Assembly: GCA_947494325.1 (NCBI GenBank)
Contig: CANLUS010000001.1
Span: forward strand, 620,001 to 684,000
Direction of reading: 5' to 3'
From: an uncultured Flavobacteriaceae bacterium
Lineage (GTDB): Bacteria; Bacteroidota; Bacteroidia; Flavobacteriales; Flavobacteriaceae
Length of the DNA: 64,000 bases
Below, one piece after another: positions 33,629-41,558 of the stretch. The notes below the pieces were generated by a model, which was given only the letters and a program-made list of their open reading frames with translations, had not been told where the DNA came from and made no database searches. Every line of letters starts with the position of its first letter. Within the stretch, counting starts at the first letter, position 1. The position numbers and the translations under genes were made by a program.

Positions 33629-35506
33629 ATGAGCATATTTGAATCGACATATGATGTAATAGTAGTTGGTGGGGGTCACGCAGGAAGTGAGGCTGCCGCT
33701 GCTGCCGCTAATATGGGTGCTAAAACATTGTTGATTACAATGAATCTACAGAATATCGCTCAAATGAGTTGTAATCCAGCTATGGGGGGTATTGCTAAAG
33801 GACAAATAGTTAGAGAAATTGATGCGCTTGGCGGATATAGTGGTATTGTAAGTGATAGGTCGGCTATTCAATTTAAGATGTTGAATAAATCTAAAGGACC
33901 AGCAATGTGGAGCCCGAGAGTTCAGAGTGATAGAATGCGTTTTGCTGAAGAATGGCGAATGTTATTAGAACAAACGGAGAATTTAGACTTTTATCAGGAA
34001 TCTGTAAATGGATTAATAGTTAAGGAAGAAAGAATTGTAGGGGTTAAAACTTCATTGGGTAGTTCAATTTATGGAAGAAGTGTAATTGTAACTGCAGGTA
34101 CATTTTTAAATGGATTGATTCATATTGGTGATAAGAACTTTGGAGGAGGAAGAGCTGGGGAAAAGGCTGCCACAGGCATTACAGAGGATCTTGTTAAACT
34201 AGGTTTTGAATCAGGTAGAATGAAGACGGGAACACCACCACGTGTTGATGGGCGATCTTTAGACTTTTCAAAAATGATTGAACAACCCGGTGATGACTTT
34301 CCAGAGAAATTTTCATATACAAATTTAACAAGATCGTTAAAAGAACAGCGTTCTTGTCATATGACATATACAAGTAATGAAGTCCATGATATTTTGAGAG
34401 AAGGGTTTGATCGATCTCCAATGTTTAATGGCAGGATTCAAAGTATTGGGCCTAGATATTGTCCTTCAATTGAGGATAAGATTGATCGCTTTGCGAGTAA
34501 AGAACGTCATCAAATGTTTATTGAGCCGGAGGGCTGGAACACCGTTGAAATTTATGTTAATGGGTTTTCAACATCATTACCTGAAGATGTTCAAGTTAAG
34601 GCTTTAAGAAAGGTAGCAGGTTTTGAGCATGTTAAATTTTTTCGTTTTGGATACGCGATTGAATATGATTATTTCCCACCGACCCAGTTGAACCACACCT
34701 TAGAAACAAAGCTCATTAAGAATCTATATTTTGCCGGACAGATTAATGGAACTACAGGGTATGAAGAGGCAGCTGCACAAGGACTAATGGCGGGGATAAA
34801 TGCAGCTTTAAAGATACAGGAAAAAGAGCCTTTTATCCTTAAGCGAAACGAGGCTTATATTGGGGTGCTTATTGATGATTTAATCACTAAGGGTACTGAA
34901 GAACCATACAGAATGTTTACGTCAAGAGCTGAATATAGAACCTTATTGAGACAGGATAATGCCGATTTAAGGTTGACTCCGATGTCTTATGAACTGGGTT
35001 TGGCTTCAGAAGACCGTTTGAAGCGCGTCATTGAAAAGCAAGAGAAGACAGATTTATTCGTGAATTTTTTAAAAGAGACTAGTGTAAATCCGACGTCAAT
35101 AAATGATATTTTGTCGTCAAAAGAATCTGCACCAATTTCTCAGTCCATGAAAATGTTTAAAATAGCGGCAAGACCTCAATTAGACTTTAATGATGTACGT
35201 CAATTTCCAAAGGTGAATGACTTTATTATAGATAATGTGATAGATCGTGAAATAATCGAACAGACAGAAATTCATGTTAAATATGCAGGGTATATTGAGA
35301 AGGAAAAGAATAATGCGGATAAGTTAAATAGGTTGGAGAATATAACTATTCCATCAAATTTTGATTATCATAAAGTGAAGTCATTATCTTATGAGGCAAG
35401 AGAAAAATTAACCACTATTCAGCCTACTACTATTTCGCAGGCGAGTAGAATTTCTGGAGTTTCGCCGAGTGATGTTTCTGTATTATTAGTTTATATGGGT
35501 AGATAA
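33629..35506 (+). CDS. mnmG: tRNA uridine-5-carboxymethylaminomethyl(34) synthesis enzyme MnmG
   Basis: 625 residues of MnmG/GidA, which with MnmE installs the carboxymethylaminomethyl group on U34 of certain tRNAs. FAD motif: DVIVVGGGHAGSEAA; signature: MSCNPAMGGIAKGQIVREID. GRAGEKAATGITEDL, MKTGTPPRVDGRS, the conserved cysteine in RYCPSIEDKI, and GQINGTTGYEEAAAQGL are all present, as is the C-terminal helical domain. It is a common origin-neighbourhood gene in many bacteria. The parS site sits just upstream, and its stop overlaps the next start by one base. Confidence 0.97.
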   Translation: MSIFESTYDVIVVGGGHAGSEAAAAAANMGAKTLLITMNLQNIAQMSCNPAMGGIAKGQIVREIDALGGYSGIVSDRSAIQFKMLNKSKGPAMWSPRVQSDRMRFAEEWRMLLEQTENLDFYQESVNGLIVKEERIVGVKTSLGSSIYGRSVIVTAGTFLNGLIHIGDKNFGGGRAGEKAATGITEDLVKLGFESGRMKTGTPPRVDGRSLDFSKMIEQPGDDFPEKFSYTNLTRSLKEQRSCHMTYTSNEVHDILREGFDRSPMFNGRIQSIGPRYCPSIEDKIDRFASKERHQMFIEPEGWNTVEIYVNGFSTSLPEDVQVKALRKVAGFEHVKFFRFGYAIEYDYFPPTQLNHTLETKLIKNLYFAGQINGTTGYEEAAAQGLMAGINAALKIQEKEPFILKRNEAYIGVLIDDLITKGTEEPYRMFTSRAEYRTLLRQDNADLRLTPMSYELGLASEDRLKRVIEKQEKTDLFVNFLKETSVNPTSINDILSSKESAPISQSMKMFKIAARPQLDFNDVRQFPKVNDFIIDNVIDREIIEQTEIHVKYAGYIEKEKNNADKLNRLENITIPSNFDYHKVKSLSYEAREKLTTIQPTTISQASRISGVSPSDVSVLLVYMGR

Positions 35507-35994
35507 TGAGAGTGGTATTACTTGAACAAACAAAGCCACAGCAGGCGTATATTTCAGGTATAGTTTTACTAGTACTTACTCCTATTTTATGGTACTATAA
35601 TGAAAATTCTTTGGACAAAATTTTAGTTTTGTTGTTGATTGCAATTATTGTAGTTGGATATTCAATTACGTACGAAATAAAAGAGGGATTTGAGAACTAC
35701 AAACGGATTAATATCTTCGGAATTACAATTTGGAAACAAAAACTACACATATTATTTCCAGATTATATCTCAATTTTTTCTGCTTCTTTTAAAAAGGATA
35801 ATGAATGGGGCGCGGTCTCAGCGCTAGGTACAAAGTCTAAGTATGGCGGCGTGGCAATAAAGTTCTTTAAAGGTCATAAGAATGAAATTGTATATAAATC
35901 TAACGATTATAGTAAAGCTTTAAAGAAAGCGAATGAGCTTAGTTTTTTATTGAAGGTTAGGCTGCATGATGCGATAAAAAATAGTTCCACGTGA
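35506..35994 (+). CDS. Membrane protein with PH-like tail, unknown function
   Basis: 162 residues. Two adjacent hydrophobic segments (YISGIVLLVLTPILWYY and ILVLLLIAIIVVGYSITY) are followed by a soluble domain of beta character ending in a helix (YSKALKKANELSFLLKV). The layout resembles bacterial PH-like domain proteins (IFGITIWKQKLHILFPDYIS), but I cannot assign a family firmly. Its start overlaps the mnmG stop (TAATG). Its TGA stop lies inside a parS-like site and overlaps the GTG start of the methyltransferase. Confidence 0.75.
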   Translation: MRVVLLEQTKPQQAYISGIVLLVLTPILWYYNENSLDKILVLLLIAIIVVGYSITYEIKEGFENYKRINIFGITIWKQKLHILFPDYISIFSASFKKDNEWGAVSALGTKSKYGGVAIKFFKGHKNEIVYKSNDYSKALKKANELSFLLKVRLHDAIKNSST

Positions 35995-35998
35995 AACA
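35983..35998. promoter_or_regulatory. parS: parS-type ParB-binding site, 15 of 16
   Basis: AGTTCCACGTGAAACA differs from the exact site at 33603 only in its first base. The core CACGTG contains both the GTG start of the methyltransferase and the TGA stop of the preceding gene, so the site is protein-coding on both sides. Confidence 0.75.
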
Positions 35999-36866
35999 AT
36001 TAGATCATTCTCCTATATTTAAGACGCCGCTAACACCTTATCTGACCTGTACAGATTTTACAGTTTCAAAAGAAGAGTTTACCATACTTCTTGATAAAGA
36101 AACAAACTTATTGGTAACATCTCCACGTCCAAATGACAGTGATTTGGGTGCGTATTATGAGAGTGACAATTATATTTCACATTCTGATGGGCGAAAGACA
36201 TTATTTGACAGGTTATATCAAGTTGTTAGAAATTATACTTTAACGCAAAAAATTAAACTTATAGGTTCTTTCGATATTTCTGGGAAAAGAGTGTTAGATA
36301 TAGGAGCCGGTACTGGTGACTTTTTGGCGGCCTGCAAAAACCATGGATGGGATACTACAGGAGTAGAACCGAACACTAAGGCAAATGCAATTGCCTCAAA
36401 AAAGCTATTGACTAAATTAGAAAGTGACATTAAGGAACTCTCAGGAAAACAATATGATGTTATCACTATGTGGCACGTGCTTGAACATGTTCCTGACCTA
36501 ATCACCTATATTACACAGCTTAAAAAATTATTAACACCAAACGGAACATTAGTTGTTGCTGTACCAAATCATGAAAGTTATGATGCGAAGCATTATGGTA
36601 AATTTTGGGCGGCATATGATGTGCCACGCCATTTATGGCATTTTTCTCAAAAGTCAATTGAAGAATTATTTTCAAAAGAAAAAATGAAGGTCACCAAGGT
36701 ACTACCAATGAAATTTGATGCATACTATGTAAGCTTGTTATCAGAAAAATACCGTGGTGGTAAGATGAACCCTATTAAGGCTTTTTTCACCGGATTGAAG
36801 TCAAATTTAAAAGCGCGAGGTACAAATCAATATTCGTCCTTGATTTATATCATTAAAAACGCCTAA
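35991..36866 (+). CDS. Class I SAM-dependent methyltransferase
   Basis: 291 residues starting with GTG inside a parS-like site. The first residues MKQLDHSPIF and the following FTVSKEEFTILL are continuous with the family body, and no ATG is better placed. Rossmann motif: VLDIGAGTGDFLAACKNHGW. Later blocks are VITMWHVLEHVPDL and LVVAVPNHESYDAKHYG. The N-terminal LLVTSPRPNDSDLGAYYES is typical of methyltransferases that follow a short zinc-like region. Substrate unknown. It is co-transcribed with mnmG and the PH-like gene. Confidence 0.88.
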   Translation: MKQLDHSPIFKTPLTPYLTCTDFTVSKEEFTILLDKETNLLVTSPRPNDSDLGAYYESDNYISHSDGRKTLFDRLYQVVRNYTLTQKIKLIGSFDISGKRVLDIGAGTGDFLAACKNHGWDTTGVEPNTKANAIASKKLLTKLESDIKELSGKQYDVITMWHVLEHVPDLITYITQLKKLLTPNGTLVVAVPNHESYDAKHYGKFWAAYDVPRHLWHFSQKSIEELFSKEKMKVTKVLPMKFDAYYVSLLSEKYRGGKMNPIKAFFTGLKSNLKARGTNQYSSLIYIIKNA

Positions 36867-37053
36867 TTCTTATTTTAAGCCGTTTTAAGCAACTTTTAAC
36901 CCTATTCATATACAATGTAGACAAAATCAAATAAAAATATCGCTAAAATTGAGCTATTCAGTTTAATTTTAATAATTATTAACTATTAATAAAATAGAAA
37001 CCATAAGTTTTTATTATGCTTTGATTTACATGGCTGACACGTTACTATTTTTA

Positions 37054-37061
37054 TATATTTG
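37054..37061 (+). promoter_or_regulatory. -7 promoter element of the OmpH-like gene
   Basis: TATATTTG followed by CC is a full TAnnTTTGc match, 25 bp before the ATG at 37087. It lies inside the longer TTG-initiated frame, which supports the later start. Confidence 0.5.
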
Positions 37062-37086
37062 CCACCAATATTTTAAAATCATAAAA

Positions 37087-37638
37087 ATGAAAAATATAAT
37101 TGGAATTATTATTCTTGCCTTGATGTTAACTTCATGTAACCAAACCAAAATAGGTTACGTAGATATTGAAGAAGTCTTGAAAGAATATAAAGGAATGAAA
37201 GCTGCCGAAAAAGAAATAGAGGAAATGTCGGCAAAGCTTACTGGTGAATTGAACCAGTTAAAAGGAGAGTATCAAACGAAAGTGCAAGATTATCAGTCTA
37301 AAATGAATAGGATGTCCGCAAAAGCTAGACAAGAAGCTGAGGCTTCATTTATGCAGATGCAACAAAGTATCAACCAAAGTCAGCAACAAGCTCAAGCAAA
37401 TATGCAAAAGGCGGGTCAGGATAAAATGGCTGAAATTAATGAAACTGTAGAAGATTTTGTAAAAGACTATGCCAAGGCAAATAGTTATTCATATATATTA
37501 GGAACATCAGATCAAACTAAGGCCGTATTATATGGTGAATCAACCTTAGATGTTACCGATGCTGTTTTGGAAGAATTGAATGACGCTTACAAGAAAGATA
37601 AGCCAGTTGAAAAAGCGGAAGAACCTACTAAAGAATAA
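37087..37638 (+). CDS. OmpH/Skp-family lipoprotein
   Basis: 183 residues from ATG 37087. The signal peptide has a lipobox (ALMLTSC, Cys17), so the protein is probably lipid-anchored, unlike soluble Skp. The body opens IGYVDIEEVLKEYKGMKAAE, then a long amphipathic coiled coil rich in Gln, Met and Ala (SFMQMQQSINQSQQQAQANM), and closes with SYILGTSDQTKAVLYGEST, the typical Skp ending. A charged tail follows. Skp-type proteins are periplasmic chaperones for outer-membrane proteins. A terminator follows at 37666. Confidence 0.87.
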   Translation: MKNIIGIIILALMLTSCNQTKIGYVDIEEVLKEYKGMKAAEKEIEEMSAKLTGELNQLKGEYQTKVQDYQSKMNRMSAKARQEAEASFMQMQQSINQSQQQAQANMQKAGQDKMAEINETVEDFVKDYAKANSYSYILGTSDQTKAVLYGESTLDVTDAVLEELNDAYKKDKPVEKAEEPTKE

Positions 37639-37665
37639 ACTTAAAACCCTGAATGTCAACATCAT

Positions 37666-37701
37666 AAAGCTTCAAATTGCGATTTGAGGCTTTTCTTTTT
37701 T
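37666..37701 (+). terminator. Rho-independent terminator after the OmpH-like gene
   Basis: Stem AAAGCTTCAAAT (37666-37677) and ATTTGAGGCTTT (37682-37693) with loop TGCG and one G-U pair, then a T-rich run. Confidence 0.85.
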
Positions 37702-37821
37702 CACTAAAAATGGAGCACATATATAGATAAATTCATAGTTTTACAAGAAAATTAATGCTATTTTATACTTAAGTTATTAAAACGACGTTAATAGTAGAAC
37801 ATTTAACTCAACCAACCACTT

Positions 37822-40743
37822 ATGAGAAATTACATTTTATCAGTAATTTTAGGTGTTGCAGCCATTTCTGCTCAGGCGCAAACATCATCGGGGATACATC
37901 ATATAAAGTATCTAGAAATTAATACGGCGAACTCTGATTACAGCGTGGACTTCATTGATGATGATAAGATCATATTTGCTGCTTCTACATCTGATAGAGT
38001 ACTTAAAAGTAGTAAGTTTCAAGCGCACCTAGATTTATTTGAAGGTAAAGTTGATGAGGAAGGTCAAATTCTAAATAAAGTAAGAACGAAGGGAATTTCG
38101 ACAAAAAAAATTGTAAAAACCGGAGCTGCTTTTACGAATGATAGAAAGACAGTTTATTTTACGGCCAAAAAATACACAAAAAGAAAACCAAAAAAACTAG
38201 TTCCTTCAGAATTATTTAAAGCTGATATTGATAACGAGGGTTATTGGGCAAATGTGGTTAAAGTTCCAATTAATCAGAAAGGGTTTACAATTGAAAACCC
38301 TTCTTTGAATGTTGAAGAAACTAAACTTTACTTTAGTTCAAACTTACCTGGAACCCTTGGAGGAAAAGATATTTTTGTGGCAGATGTAAATGCTGACGGA
38401 ACCATAGGAAAACCGAAAAATTTAGGAAATAAAGTAAATACTCCTAAAGATGAAATCACACCTTTTATTGCGGACAACAACTTTTTATATTATTCATCTA
38501 ATGGAAAAGAAGATTCCTTCGGTAATTTTGATATTTATGCTAGTGAAGCTTTCGATAATACGGTGTCCGAATCGTTGCATTTAGATGCTCCTATAAATAG
38601 TATCAATGATGATTTTGCATATATTGTTAGGTCTGATAAAGGTTATTTTTCGTCAAATAGACTACAGGGTCAAGATAATAATGATATTTATTCATTTTAT
38701 ATTGAACCTGATAAGCCAGTTGAGTGTTTTCAGCAGGTCATAGGAACTGTTAGAGATGAGGAAACTGAAAAAGTATTACCTGAAGTTACTATAGACGTGA
38801 TCAACGAAGAAGGTCAGAAAGTGGACAGCTTGACAAGTGATGAGAATGGTAATTATACATACAATTTAGCATGTAGAGGAACATTCACATTTAGAGCAAG
38901 TAAAAAAGACTATTCTATTGAGGAACATATTATCAATACAGCGAATTATACAGAAGCTCCATCTTTAGAGGTAAACCAAAGCTTAAAATATAACTTTAAA
39001 GAAGTAAAAGACAAAGTAGTAATTAATGTAAATCCGATTTACTTTGGCTTTGATAAGTGGAATATTAATACTGATGCAGCTGCCGAACTTGATAAGATAG
39101 TAGAAATTATGAAAGAGAATACTGATCTAATAATAGAATCAGGATCTCATACCGATTCAAGAGGAACAAAAGCGTATAATCAAATACTATCTGAAAGAAG
39201 AGCAAAAGCGACAGTAGATTATATTGTTTCAAAAGGAATCGACGCTAGCAGAATCAAATCTAAAGGTTACGGTGAAAGCCAACTATTAAATAACTGTAAA
39301 GATGGTGTTCGATGTAAAATAGTAGATCATAAATTAAATAGAAGAACAGAGTTTGTGCTTGTCAACAAACAAGCCAGCAATTATAAAAAAACGAAACGAG
39401 CTTCAGTGGTTGCAACTAATGATGTACAAACCTTAACAGATAAAAAAGTTGATACTCCTGAGAAAGTAACCGAGGATGTCAGTACTAATATTGCACCTGC
39501 TGAACCTCAAGAAATTGAGGAGCTTGAAACACAAGGAGAGCTTGAAGATAATGAAGATGTGAATCAGCCCAAAGATAGTTCAACCGATTTGAATGTAGAA
39601 GCATCAAATAATGTAGAGTCTTCGACAAAAGAACAAGAGGTTAAGAGAGATATTCTCAAGGACATCATGATAAAAGATTTTAAGAATCCAGTTTTTGAAG
39701 AAGAAAATGACGCAGAAATAGAGACCGAAGTCATTTATTCACCTTCGATTACCATTGTTGATAATCAAGAAATTGATAGTGAACGGCATCGGTTAAAGGC
39801 TGATACAACAGAAAGCAATGTTGTACAAGATAGAGGAAAGCGTATCCTACCACTACCTTCTAATGAGAAATCAAATGCCTTCAATGTTGATACTGGCATG
39901 AACATTCAAAATATATCAAATACAAAAGAAGAAGCATTAACCAATGCTTCTTCTTCGCTTGTTAAAAACACCACTTCTGAGGATACTAAAACTACGAAGA
40001 AGATCTTAAATAAAAGCGAGTTAGATCAAGCGGCATTAGCAGAATCGAGTATTATTGCACCTACAAACACCGCTATGAGTCGTCAAGATGAGGAAAATAC
40101 CACGAAAGCGGAACAAACCAACGATAAAACGAATAGAAACGCTGCTGCCAACGACTTGTTTAATGATGATGAAGAGAGTGATGATTTTGTAGCAACTGGA
40201 TATTCGAGAGACTTACATAAAAAAATTACGATCACTGATTACGATAAAAATCCTAAAAAAGAAAAGATCAATAAACGTGAAATTATAGCGCAACAAAGAG
40301 ACGAATTTAAAAAAGAATATGTTTCTAATGTAAAAGCCATAAACAAAGAAGAAGTGCTTAATATCAATACGATTGATGTATCTCCAATTATGATTAGAAA
40401 TAATGGTAAATATGCTACAACCCAGAAGTCAAATCAAGTAGATGTAATGCGTATTAATTTTCAGATTGATAATAATAAATACATAAGTGCAGGTTATAAA
40501 GAAGTATTTATTTTGATTCAAAACCCGTCTGGAACTATCTTAAACCGTAAGGGAACGTTTAAAGTAAATAACGGTAAAGAATTAACTTACACAGAAAAGA
40601 CCAATGCTTATTACAATAACAATCATTTGAATATTTCAATGGTTACGGATAGATTTATTCAAAGAATTATAAAAGGCATCTACACAATTACGATCTATAT
40701 TGAAGGATATCCTGTGGGACTTGAAATGGTCGAATTAAGCTAA
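37822..40743 (+). CDS. PD40/OmpA protein with extra C-terminal domain
   Basis: 973 residues. Order: signal peptide (to about AISAQAQ); PD40/Tol-like propeller repeats (about 60-300, e.g. TKLYFSSNLPGTLGGKDIFV, NFLYYSSNGKEDSFGNFDIY); a carboxypeptidase-regulatory-like beta domain (about 305-385); an OmpA C-terminal peptidoglycan-binding domain (about 400-515, IYFGFDKWNIN, HTDSRGTKAYNQILSERRA, KGYGESQLLN). A long polar, probably disordered linker follows (about 520-840), then a C-terminal domain (845-973). The PD40-CRD-OmpA order resembles T9SS-associated PorE without its TPR part. The last domain is repeated in the next gene. It probably links outer membrane or surface structures to peptidoglycan. 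Confidence 0.88.
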   Translation: MRNYILSVILGVAAISAQAQTSSGIHHIKYLEINTANSDYSVDFIDDDKIIFAASTSDRVLKSSKFQAHLDLFEGKVDEEGQILNKVRTKGISTKKIVKTGAAFTNDRKTVYFTAKKYTKRKPKKLVPSELFKADIDNEGYWANVVKVPINQKGFTIENPSLNVEETKLYFSSNLPGTLGGKDIFVADVNADGTIGKPKNLGNKVNTPKDEITPFIADNNFLYYSSNGKEDSFGNFDIYASEAFDNTVSESLHLDAPINSINDDFAYIVRSDKGYFSSNRLQGQDNNDIYSFYIEPDKPVECFQQVIGTVRDEETEKVLPEVTIDVINEEGQKVDSLTSDENGNYTYNLACRGTFTFRASKKDYSIEEHIINTANYTEAPSLEVNQSLKYNFKEVKDKVVINVNPIYFGFDKWNINTDAAAELDKIVEIMKENTDLIIESGSHTDSRGTKAYNQILSERRAKATVDYIVSKGIDASRIKSKGYGESQLLNNCKDGVRCKIVDHKLNRRTEFVLVNKQASNYKKTKRASVVATNDVQTLTDKKVDTPEKVTEDVSTNIAPAEPQEIEELETQGELEDNEDVNQPKDSSTDLNVEASNNVESSTKEQEVKRDILKDIMIKDFKNPVFEEENDAEIETEVIYSPSITIVDNQEIDSERHRLKADTTESNVVQDRGKRILPLPSNEKSNAFNVDTGMNIQNISNTKEEALTNASSSLVKNTTSEDTKTTKKILNKSELDQAALAESSIIAPTNTAMSRQDEENTTKAEQTNDKTNRNAAANDLFNDDEESDDFVATGYSRDLHKKITITDYDKNPKKEKINKREIIAQQRDEFKKEYVSNVKAINKEEVLNINTIDVSPIMIRNNGKYATTQKSNQVDVMRINFQIDNNKYISAGYKEVFILIQNPSGTILNRKGTFKVNNGKELTYTEKTNAYYNNNHLNISMVTDRFIQRIIKGIYTITIYIEGYPVGLEMVELS

Positions 40744-40826
40744 TTTCCAAATAGAAAAAGACGAAATTATTCTATTAAAAAAACTTCATTAAATTAGTAA
40801 AAAATTAATCCTTCATTTTTTGGTAT

Positions 40827-40834
40827 TATTTTTG
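40827..40834 (+). promoter_or_regulatory. -7 promoter element of the free-standing domain gene
   Basis: TATTTTTG fits TAnnTTTG and lies 75 bp before the ATG at 40909, in the 165-bp gap after the OmpA gene. It suggests independent transcription of the small gene. Confidence 0.4.
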
Positions 40835-40908
40835 ACTTACATTTAACAGTGTAAAAATATAATTTATTTAAATTTAAGCCTTAAACCAAAATACCAAGGT
40901 TAACTCGA

Positions 40909-41424
40909 ATGAAGTTCAAAGCAATACTACTTTTTTTATTAGCCTCTACATCTTATGTAGTAGCTGCGAACACCTTTCCCAATAATGAGCATGTTGTAAT
41001 TTTTAACGATACTATTGGTATTGATACCAATGAACTTTTACAGATAAATTCAATAGATATAGCCGCCATGAAAATTTCAGGTAGAGGCAAGTTTACCGAG
41101 ACCAAAAGCGCCAGAAAGACAGATGTAATGCGCATAAACTTTCAAATTAAGAATAACAAGTACATTTCTCCAGGTTATAAAGATGTTTATATTTTAATTC
41201 AAAATCCTAAAGGTGTAATACTCAATCGAAAAGGAACGTTTGACGTTTACGGAGGTAAAAAGCTAAGATATACTGAAAAAACAGTGGCCTACTATGAAAA
41301 CAACTATCTTAGAATTTCAATCCTTACCAATAAGTTTATTCAAAAAATAGTCAAAGGCATTTATACAGTTACCATTTATATTGAAAACTACCCAGTTGGA
41401 TTAGAAATGATACGTCTCCGATAA
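40909..41424 (+). CDS. Secreted single-domain protein, paralogue of the OmpA protein's C-terminus
   Basis: 171 residues: a signal peptide (cleavage near VVAANT), a short linker, and a domain from about residue 43 to the end. That domain aligns without gaps to residues 845-973 of the preceding protein, with about 83 of 129 identities by my hand count. Shared blocks: DVMRINFQI, NNKYIS.GYK, ILNRKGTF, YTEKT.AYY and KGIYT.TIYIE.YPVGLEM. The mature protein is essentially only this domain, predicted beta-rich. No known family is firmly recognised. It may be an outer-membrane or periplasmic partner, competitor or subunit of the OmpA protein; that is inference. Confidence 0.8.
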   Translation: MKFKAILLFLLASTSYVVAANTFPNNEHVVIFNDTIGIDTNELLQINSIDIAAMKISGRGKFTETKSARKTDVMRINFQIKNNKYISPGYKDVYILIQNPKGVILNRKGTFDVYGGKKLRYTEKTVAYYENNYLRISILTNKFIQKIVKGIYTVTIYIENYPVGLEMIRLR

Positions 41425-41558
41425 TTTTCTCTTTTCTCGCAACATCACTTTATTCATCATCTTGGTATCTTGAAATATTTTAGATAAGTTTTATTGAAAA
41501 TGGTCTATAATAATTACTAACTTCATTGTCAAATATTGAAAACCAAATTTTGCCAAGG

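Noticed and set aside
34239-34244. CACGTG inside mnmG as a further parS site
   Set aside because: Only the six-base core matches. The flanking TGTT and AACA arms are absent.
36474-36479. CACGTG inside the methyltransferase gene as a parS site
   Set aside because: Flanks do not fit the consensus, so it is probably a chance coding hexamer.
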